A DNA stretch of 41,224 nucleotides, from NCBI GenBank assembly GCA_949297765.1, contig CASFTV010000028.1:1-41224 (forward strand), written 5' to 3'. Source of the DNA: an uncultured bacterium. Lineage in GTDB: Bacteria; Verrucomicrobiota; Lentisphaeria; Victivallales; UBA1829. This document shows, piece after piece, positions 33,226 to 39,187 of this stretch; positions within the stretch are counted from its first letter, which is position 1; every line of letters begins with the position of its first letter. A model generated the notes under the pieces. That model ran no database searches, was not told the origin of the DNA, and saw only the letters and a program-made list of their open reading frames with translations. Made by a program: the position numbers and the translations under genes.

Positions 33226-35879
33226 TGAATCCGGATGAATACTTTTCCCGTTTCCCGGAAATCGTCTGTCCGTCGAATGTCCCTGTTTCCGCCTCCGAGA
33301 TTTCCGGATTTCTCCGTCTGGAACGCGGCGTGATCCATGTTTTTCTGGTCGTCCGCGACGGAGGGGAAAACGGACGGCGCCATTTCATTGCGACTCTGCA
33401 TCCGGGCGACTGGTTCCCCTCCTGTCCCTTCCTGTCCGTTCCCGGTCATTCCTCCGGTCGGGAATACGGCTGCCTGCTGGTCCCGCAGACCCCGAGCACC
33501 TGCCGTTCCCTTTCCATGAAGGAGTTTGCCGCATTCCTGCATGAGAATCCGGCGGAAAAAGCTCTTGTGTTCAACCGTCTCACAGCCTGCCTGACGTCTG
33601 TCTGCGGCGACGGAGACGGCTCTGCCCTGCGCTGCATGGATGTCATCACCCTTCCGGAAACCGTGCAGGCAATTCTGCGGAAAACGGCGGATGCAATCCT
33701 GCGGCGGGAACAGAACGAGGAGGAAAACGCCGCGGAGGAACGGCTCTATCAGAAAAAACGGCGGCAGGAGCAGTTCCGGCGGCTTCAGGAGATCATCCGT
33801 CCTTCGCAGCGGATGGTGTCGGAATCGGAGGATCCGCTGTTTGCCGCGCTGCGGGTCGTCGCGGGGAAATACGGCCTTCCGATCCGCACAGCGCCGCCGG
33901 AGGAGCCGTCCGGGGATCCGGAACACCGTCTGCTTGAATTCTGCCGGATCCATCAATGGCGGAGCCGGAGGATTCAGCTGGAAGCGGGCTTTTCCCGTCT
34001 GCACCATCCCCCGCTGATCGGATTCCACGGACCGGAGGCGCGTCCATGTGTCATGGAGCTGAACGGGGACGACAGCGTCTGGTATTTTCCCGGAGAAGAA
34101 AAAACTCATCCCCTGACACCGAAGCAGGAGCCGGAACTGCGGAGCGTCGCCTACAGTTTCTATGAAACACTTCCTCTCCGGCCGCTGGAATGGAAAGATC
34201 TTGTCCGTTTTGTTTTTCGAGGCAGCCGGAAGATTTTCCTCTGCATTTTTGCGGTGGGGATTCTGGTCGGTCTGTTCGGCCTTGTCGCGCCGGTGGCGAC
34301 CGCGTATGTGACAGGAAAAATCATTCCGACCGCGAACACCGGAGAACTCTGGCAGCTGTTGATTCTTCTGCTGGCGCTGACCACGGGAACGGTGATCCTG
34401 AATGCGGTTCCGCAGCTGTGTCTTCTTCTTTTCGGGTCATCGGTTCTGGAGCGGGTTCTGGCAGCGCTGTTCGACCGGATTTTCCGGCTCCCGATGAATT
34501 TCTTTCACAAATACAGCGCGGGAGATCTCTGTTCGCGGCTGATTTCCGTGCTCCGTCTTCAGGAACTGGCGTTTCAGATGCTTTCCCGGCAGTTTCTCGG
34601 CTCCCTCTTTGCGCTGTGCAGCATGATTATGCTTTTTTATTACAGCTGGCGGCTGACGGTGGTGGCGGTTCCGCTGGTTCTTATTTATGTCATGCTTCTG
34701 TTTCTTCTGTTCCGGAAGCTGGAGACGCCGCTCCGGACGGCGGCGGACAGAATCGGCTGGGAGTCCGGCTTCCTGAAACAGGTGTTCGACGGGATTGGCA
34801 AGATCCGCGGAGCCGGAGCGGAAGAGCGGATCGAAAACCGCTTTCTGGACGAATTCATTCAGGAGAAGAAGGCCTGCGACCGCTATTTCGAAGGCGCCGG
34901 CACGATGACTGTGATCGGGATTGTTCTGCCCGCGGTCATCAATCTGATCTTCTACGGCCTGATCGGAAAAGTCTGGAGAGGAAGCCTGGAAATTTCCGGA
35001 TTCCTCGCCTTTCTGACGGCGTATGGAAGTTTTCAGGCCGCGGTCATCTCCATCGGAGAGGGGGTCTGGGAACTGGCGTCCCGGAAGCCGGAAATGGAAC
35101 GCCTGAAGGTTTTTCTGGAGTCGGAGGTGGAGACGGCGGAGGGCAGACCGCAGGCGGGAATTCTGGACGGATCTCTGGAATTTTCCCATGTCACGTTCAG
35201 CTATTCGCCGGAGCAGCCGCCGGTTCTGCGGGATGTCTCTTTTTCGGTCCGTCCGGGCGAATTTGTGGCGATCGTCGGCCCGTCCGGAGCGGGCAAGAGT
35301 TCGCTCGTGCGGCTGCTTCTGGGATTTGAGACTCCGGGAAACGGCAGCATCCTTTACAGCGGACAGGATCTCCGGGAGCTGGATGTCAACTCCGTCCGGC
35401 GGCAGCTGGGAGTGATCCTGCAGAACAGCCGCATCATGCCGGGAAGCATTCTGGAAAACATCACGACCGGAACCGGCTGTTCTCCTGCCGATGCCGAAGA
35501 AGCCGCCCGGATGGCCGCGCTCGACAGAGATCTTGCCGCAATGCCGATGGGGATCTATACGAACATTGCCGAGGGATTGCTTTCCGGCGGACAGCAGCAG
35601 CGGATTCTGATTGCCCGCGCCCTGATCGGGAAGCCGGCCATTGTCATCATGGATGAATCCACCAGCGCCCTCGACAACGAAACCCAGGAGGCCGTGCGGC
35701 GCAACATTGAGAAACTGAACGTGACCCGGATCATCATTGCGCATCGCCTTTCGACGATTCTCAATGCCGACCGGATTTATGTCCTGGACCACGGTGTGAT
35801 CCGGGAATCCGGAACCTTTGAAGAGCTGATGAGCCGCGGCAGTGTGTTCCCGAAACTGGCCCGGCGGCAGATGCTTTAA
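33222..35879 (+). CDS. Second NHLM-type ABC exporter with long N-terminal domain and no peptidase
   Basis: 885 residues. The first 310 or so are soluble: residues about 1-130 could be a cyclic-nucleotide-binding-like (Crp-like) fold (ISGFLRLERGVIHVFLVV, HFIATLHPGDWFP), then a charged helical stretch and a second globular part. About 330-610 has six membrane helices. The ATPase has GPSGAGKSS (Lys692), LSGGQQQRILIARAL (787-801), IVIMDESTSALD (Asp811, Glu812) and IIAHRLSTI. NHLM cassettes include such a peptidase-less ABC protein, which probably forms a heterodimer with the C39 partner. The function of the N-terminal domain is unknown; it may sense a ligand or engage the cargo. Both start codons of the ATGATG pair are possible; the first overlaps the upstream stop. 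Confidence 0.88.
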   Translation: MMNPDEYFSRFPEIVCPSNVPVSASEISGFLRLERGVIHVFLVVRDGGENGRRHFIATLHPGDWFPSCPFLSVPGHSSGREYGCLLVPQTPSTCRSLSMKEFAAFLHENPAEKALVFNRLTACLTSVCGDGDGSALRCMDVITLPETVQAILRKTADAILRREQNEEENAAEERLYQKKRRQEQFRRLQEIIRPSQRMVSESEDPLFAALRVVAGKYGLPIRTAPPEEPSGDPEHRLLEFCRIHQWRSRRIQLEAGFSRLHHPPLIGFHGPEARPCVMELNGDDSVWYFPGEEKTHPLTPKQEPELRSVAYSFYETLPLRPLEWKDLVRFVFRGSRKIFLCIFAVGILVGLFGLVAPVATAYVTGKIIPTANTGELWQLLILLLALTTGTVILNAVPQLCLLLFGSSVLERVLAALFDRIFRLPMNFFHKYSAGDLCSRLISVLRLQELAFQMLSRQFLGSLFALCSMIMLFYYSWRLTVVAVPLVLIYVMLLFLLFRKLETPLRTAADRIGWESGFLKQVFDGIGKIRGAGAEERIENRFLDEFIQEKKACDRYFEGAGTMTVIGIVLPAVINLIFYGLIGKVWRGSLEISGFLAFLTAYGSFQAAVISIGEGVWELASRKPEMERLKVFLESEVETAEGRPQAGILDGSLEFSHVTFSYSPEQPPVLRDVSFSVRPGEFVAIVGPSGAGKSSLVRLLLGFETPGNGSILYSGQDLRELDVNSVRRQLGVILQNSRIMPGSILENITTGTGCSPADAEEAARMAALDRDLAAMPMGIYTNIAEGLLSGGQQQRILIARALIGKPAIVIMDESTSALDNETQEAVRRNIEKLNVTRIIIAHRLSTILNADRIYVLDHGVIRESGTFEELMSRGSVFPKLARRQML

Positions 35880-35903
35880 CTGAATGAAAGGCGGAACAGC
35901 AGA

Positions 35904-37082
35904 ATGAAAAAAATTACTTGGACCGTTTTCCTTCTTCTGGGAATTCTCTGTGTTTTCCTGATTCTGAACTCGTTGGGGATCTTCGACTACGGAAAGATCT
36001 CGCCGGATGAGGGATTTCCAGTTCATGCGGAACAGCGGGCTGCGGCGGTGAACCGGAACGCCGTCTGGCGGATTGCCGTTCTTGGAACCTGCACGGATCA
36101 GTCCTATCTTTCGGAGGTGGCGCAGGGGATCGGACGAACGGCTCTGCTGCTGAACATGGAAGGAGGCATCCTCGGAAAACCTCTGGAAATCACCTATGCG
36201 GAACCGCCGGATGACAGCTATGCGACCCGTCTTGCCGTCCAGAAGCTCTGTGCCCGGCCGGAGTTTGCCGGTCTGATCGGTCCGGTTTCCACATCTCGTC
36301 TGAGAGAGGTGCGCGCGTTGAGCCAGTATTATGCGCTTCCGGCGCTTGCGCTGTTTTCGCTGCTTTCCCCGGAGCTTCCGGTGCTGAAGCCGGATATTTT
36401 CGGAACGCTCTATCCGACCCGTCTTCTGCTGGATCCTCTTGTCCGGAAGCTCAGGGAGATGAAGTGCTGCAATCTGCTGTTCATTTCGGCCGGAACGGAG
36501 TCTTACAGTTCGGTCTTTACAAACATGCTGACCGAGACGCTCCGGCAGGATCCTTTCTTTCGGGAGATCCACCGGATTGATTTCATCCCGCCGGCGAACG
36601 ACTCTCATTTTCTCCAGCCGCTGAAACGTCTTTATGAGAACACCGACATCGACGCGATTCTCTTTATGGATACGCCGGAGAATCTTCAGGTGTTCGGCCG
36701 CGTGATGCGGGAGCTTGGAATCACTCTTCCGGTATTCGGGAACGATCTGCTTGCGGTGTCGACCCTTCCCCATTATATCCGGGAGTGTGAATTTCCGTTG
36801 TACTACGTCACATTTCAGGGGAACATTCTTCCGGAGGAGATCGCCGGTCGGTATGCCGCTCTTTTCCGGCGCTCTCCCGGAATCAAGGAACAGTTCGGGA
36901 TCATGGGCTGTCTGCTGTTCCGTGATGTCCTGGAGGAACTGAAACGATATGAACCGGAACTGGTCGGGAAAAAACTGAAAGAGCGGTCCGCAAACTATTT
37001 TTCCGATCGCCGGCATCGCATTGAACTGGTGATCCGGGAGGTCAAACCGTCGGGGAAAGGAGCTACCGGCAATGAAAAATAA
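35904..37082 (+). CDS. Periplasmic ligand-binding protein of the Leu/Ile/Val (ANF receptor) type
   Basis: 392 residues with an N-terminal signal anchor (about 5-26, WTVFLLLGILCVFLILNSLGI) without a lipobox, so it is probably tethered to the inner membrane. The remainder has the two-lobed fold of branched-chain amino acid receptors: WRIAVLGTCTDQSYLSEVAQGI, TALLLNMEGGILGKPLEITYAE, AGLIGPVSTSRLREVRALSQYYALP, AILFMDTPENLQVFGRVMRELG and a C-terminal lobe. No permease genes follow, so import is unlikely; a sensor or an accessory of the exporter is the better guess. AAAGGCGGAA precedes the ATG. It overlaps the next gene by 11 nt. Why it is in an export operon is not known. Confidence 0.75.
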   Translation: MKKITWTVFLLLGILCVFLILNSLGIFDYGKISPDEGFPVHAEQRAAAVNRNAVWRIAVLGTCTDQSYLSEVAQGIGRTALLLNMEGGILGKPLEITYAEPPDDSYATRLAVQKLCARPEFAGLIGPVSTSRLREVRALSQYYALPALALFSLLSPELPVLKPDIFGTLYPTRLLLDPLVRKLREMKCCNLLFISAGTESYSSVFTNMLTETLRQDPFFREIHRIDFIPPANDSHFLQPLKRLYENTDIDAILFMDTPENLQVFGRVMRELGITLPVFGNDLLAVSTLPHYIRECEFPLYYVTFQGNILPEEIAGRYAALFRRSPGIKEQFGIMGCLLFRDVLEELKRYEPELVGKKLKERSANYFSDRRHRIELVIREVKPSGKGATGNEK

Positions 37083-37881
37083 GTTCTATCCGATCCGGGC
37101 CTTCATGCTGCTGTGCGTGATGACAGCGGTCGGGATGGGGGCCGGATGTTCGAAGACCGAAACTCCGTCGAAGAGTGTCCGCATGGCGGTCTCTTCCGAT
37201 TATCCGCCTTACGCCTATTTTCATAAGGGAAAACTGACCGGCATTGATGTGGAACTCGGCGAGATGATTGCCCGGGAGGCAGGACGCGAACTCCGGATCG
37301 TGAACGGAGATTTTTCCGAACTGATCGAACTGATCCGGCAGAAGAAAGCAGATCTGGCAATCTGCGCGCTGGCGGTGACCGAGGAACGGCGCAAAGCGGC
37401 GGCCTTTTCCGATCCGTATGAGTTCGCCGGACAGACGTTCCTGGTCCGCTCCCGGGAGAAGATCCGTTATCTGACCGATATGAGAGCGCGATCCGGGTTC
37501 CGCATCGGCGCGGAGAGCGGATCGACCGGGTTCAATCTGATTGCAGAATATCTGCGGGAACACAGAATTCCGATGCAGCTGATAGGATATGTCGGCAACC
37601 GGGAGGCGGTGAAGGCGCTGCTGAACGGGAAGAATGATGCGGTCATTCTGGATCCTCTGGTGGCCCGCTGTCTGCAGATGGAGTATCCGGGGCGTCTGGA
37701 TATCCTGAAGGATCAGCTGAATCATGAGGAGTTCGCGGTGGCGGTTTCACGCAGGGATCCGCAGCTTCTGGAGGCGGCGAATCGTGTAATTCACCGCCTG
37801 TGGAAATCCGGCGGACTGGAGGCTCTGCAGCAGAAGCATATCAAACAGTCTTTGAATCGGGGAGACGGCAATGTTCTGTGA
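37072..37881 (+). CDS. Transporter-type substrate-binding lipoprotein (SBP family 3)
   Basis: 269 residues. The N-terminal hydrophobic segment ends in GMGAGCSKTE, an imperfect lipobox with Cys26 as the likely lipidated residue. The rest is a family 3 solute-binding protein, as for polar amino acids: VRMAVSSDYPPYAYFHKGKLTGIDVELGEMIA, LIRQKKADLAICALAVTEERRK, FSDPY, GAESGSTG and the NDAVILD strand. Residues such as Arg after the TEER motif fit amino acid binding. There is no permease or ATPase for uptake nearby. It overlaps the preceding gene by 11 nt and the sigma factor gene by 11 nt, so it is produced together with both. A sensing role ahead of the sigma factor is possible. Confidence 0.85.
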   Translation: MKNKFYPIRAFMLLCVMTAVGMGAGCSKTETPSKSVRMAVSSDYPPYAYFHKGKLTGIDVELGEMIAREAGRELRIVNGDFSELIELIRQKKADLAICALAVTEERRKAAAFSDPYEFAGQTFLVRSREKIRYLTDMRARSGFRIGAESGSTGFNLIAEYLREHRIPMQLIGYVGNREAVKALLNGKNDAVILDPLVARCLQMEYPGRLDILKDQLNHEEFAVAVSRRDPQLLEAANRVIHRLWKSGGLEALQQKHIKQSLNRGDGNVL

Positions 37882-38425
37882 TCGAAAGCCGGAGGAGGAG
37901 ATGCGGCATGAGGAGTGCCTGAGGGAGAAATTCTCGCAGGCGTATACGGCGCATGGATCGGAAATACTCAAATATCTTCTGGCTTCCGGCCTTCAGACGG
38001 CGGATGCGCAGGATGTGCTCCAGATTTCGTTTCTTGCGATGTGGGAGCTTCGTTTCCGCATAGAGGATCCCGGGAATCTTGCGCCGCTCTGGTTCACCAT
38101 TGCGAGGCACAGGATGTTCGATTTTTTCCGGAGAAGCCGTCGTATGTTCTCTCTCACGTCCGAACTGGATCATCTTCCGGATCCGGGCAATTCTGTTCAT
38201 GAGCTGGATCAGGAGTATCTGCGGAAACGAATTGCGGAGGCTCTCCGTCTTCTGCCGGAGGAGATGGCCGAGGCATACCGGATGACCAAAATTTCCGGCT
38301 TTTCGATCCGGGAGACTGCGGAGATTCTGGGACTTTCTGAAAGCGACATCAAAAGCAAAGTTTTCCGCGCCAGAAAAAAACTGATGGAAACTCTGGCTGA
38401 TTTGAAGGAATTTCATGAAAATTGA
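37871..38425 (+). CDS. ECF-type sigma-70 family RNA polymerase sigma factor
   Basis: 184 residues. Region 2 is at about 25-95 (ILKYLLASGLQTADAQDVLQISFLAMWE, LWFTIARHRMFDFFRRSRR) and region 4 at about 125-180 (EALRLLPEEMAEAYRMTKISGFSIRETAEILGLSESDIKSKVFRARKKL), with no region 1.1 or 3. The start at 37871 (GGGAGACGGC before ATG) overlaps the lipoprotein gene. ECF factors direct transcription in answer to envelope signals and are often held by an anti-sigma factor. No membrane anti-sigma gene follows, but a 77-residue acidic protein does. The position suggests that it controls the export operon or the genes for the exported cargo; this is inference. Confidence 0.9.
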   Translation: MFCDRKPEEEMRHEECLREKFSQAYTAHGSEILKYLLASGLQTADAQDVLQISFLAMWELRFRIEDPGNLAPLWFTIARHRMFDFFRRSRRMFSLTSELDHLPDPGNSVHELDQEYLRKRIAEALRLLPEEMAEAYRMTKISGFSIRETAEILGLSESDIKSKVFRARKKLMETLADLKEFHEN

Positions 38426-38444
38426 ACAGGGATCCGCATTTAAT

Positions 38445-38469
38445 GCAACTTTTTTCTTTCTGAAACGCT
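38445..38469 (+). promoter_or_regulatory. Possible ECF-type promoter before the acidic small gene
   Basis: GCAACTTTT (from 38445) resembles the AAC-containing -35 box of ECF promoters, and CGCT at 38466 lies 16 nt after AAC, as a -10 would. It is in the 63-nt gap between the sigma gene and the small gene. Single occurrence, so weak. Confidence 0.3.
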
Positions 38470-38488
38470 TTAAGGATGGGAACGGTTG

Positions 38489-38722
38489 ATGAAAACAGAT
38501 GAAGAAAACAAAGCCATGAACATTTTCGACAAAAGAGTTTCAGAAGTTTTTCGCGGAGATTTGCCGGAGATGCCGGAGCTTCCGGACGAAAGAGTGGAAG
38601 AACCGGAAATCCTGGAACTCAGCCGGGAAGACCTGGATCAACTGCAGGCGGCCGGGGAAACGGTTCCGCCGGAGATCATTCGCTTTCTGAAAAATAAAAG
38701 AAGAACGGACGGTCTGGTATAA
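38489..38722 (+). CDS. Small acidic protein with a double-glycine-leader-like motif
   Basis: 77 residues, rich in Glu, Asp and Pro (GDLPEMPELPDERVEEPEI), with no membrane helix and no Cys. ELSREDLDQLQAAG (43-56) resembles the end of NHLP-type leaders (LSxxELxxVxGG), with AA where GG is expected. It would leave a 22-residue basic tail (GETVPPEIIRFLKNKRRTDG and two more residues). Two readings are possible: a cargo or precursor peptide of the exporter, or a soluble partner of the ECF factor. The lack of GG and of Cys/Ser/Thr for modification argues against a classical RiPP. The ATG at 38489 follows GGGA with 8-nt spacing; a TTG at 38486 is in frame. It is the last gene of the operon. Confidence 0.65.
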   Translation: MKTDEENKAMNIFDKRVSEVFRGDLPEMPELPDERVEEPEILELSREDLDQLQAAGETVPPEIIRFLKNKRRTDGLV

Positions 38723-38891
38723 CCGCATTCTCCTGTCCCGGGATCGGTGGCTCCGGAACAGAAGAATTCGGTCGCGCAGAAGAGAGCGGGAAACACCTTC
38801 GGCGTTCTCGGGATGTTCCGTCGAAAAACCATAGAGAGCAAAGCCTGTCGGACTCCGGGCTTGTGTTCCTGTGATTCTGCAGAAAATCCGT

Positions 38892-39187
38892 TCACTGGTC
38901 CTGTTTCATGTTCCGGCAATGGAGCATGACCCGGGCGATCCGGTTTGCGGTTCCGCGGGTGTGGTGCATTCCGTCGCAGGTGTAAAAGAGTCCTTCCGCA
39001 GAGCGTTCGGATTCATGGTGTTTCGCTCTTCCCGTTCGATGCCGTGCGGTTTCCAGGGCATCCCGGAGGTCGGGAAAAGCCGTTCTCCCCGGCGGTCAGA
39101 CTGTCGCCGAAGCAGACGGGCGGTCTCCCGGCTCCGGAAACGGGTGCTCAAGAAGAACCGGGATCGTGCGGATCCGTTCCGCTTCTG
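38892..39187 (-). pseudogene. Remnant of an SGNH-type hydrolase
   Basis: One minus-strand frame reads AERIRTIPVLLEHPFPEPG and so on, meets a TGA at 39098-39096, then continues AFPDLRDALETA and ends GLFYTCDGMHHTRGTANRIA. This resembles the last third of an SGNH hydrolase (the strand before the loop, then the D-G-x-H block with the catalytic Asp and His). The start and the Ser block are missing, and the in-frame stop rules out a full product. It abuts the 3' end of the other pseudogene. Confidence 0.5.

Noticed and set aside
34437-37016. Minus-strand frame of 859 codons across the second ABC gene and the binding-protein gene
   Set aside because: It spans two well-supported plus-strand genes and has a biased, domain-free translation rich in Arg, Gln and His.
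38747-38929. 60-codon plus-strand frame with four Cys near its end, as a possible secreted peptide precursor after the export operon
   Set aside because: It starts with GTG without a ribosome site, has no double-glycine-like leader, and its end lies antisense to the SGNH remnant.
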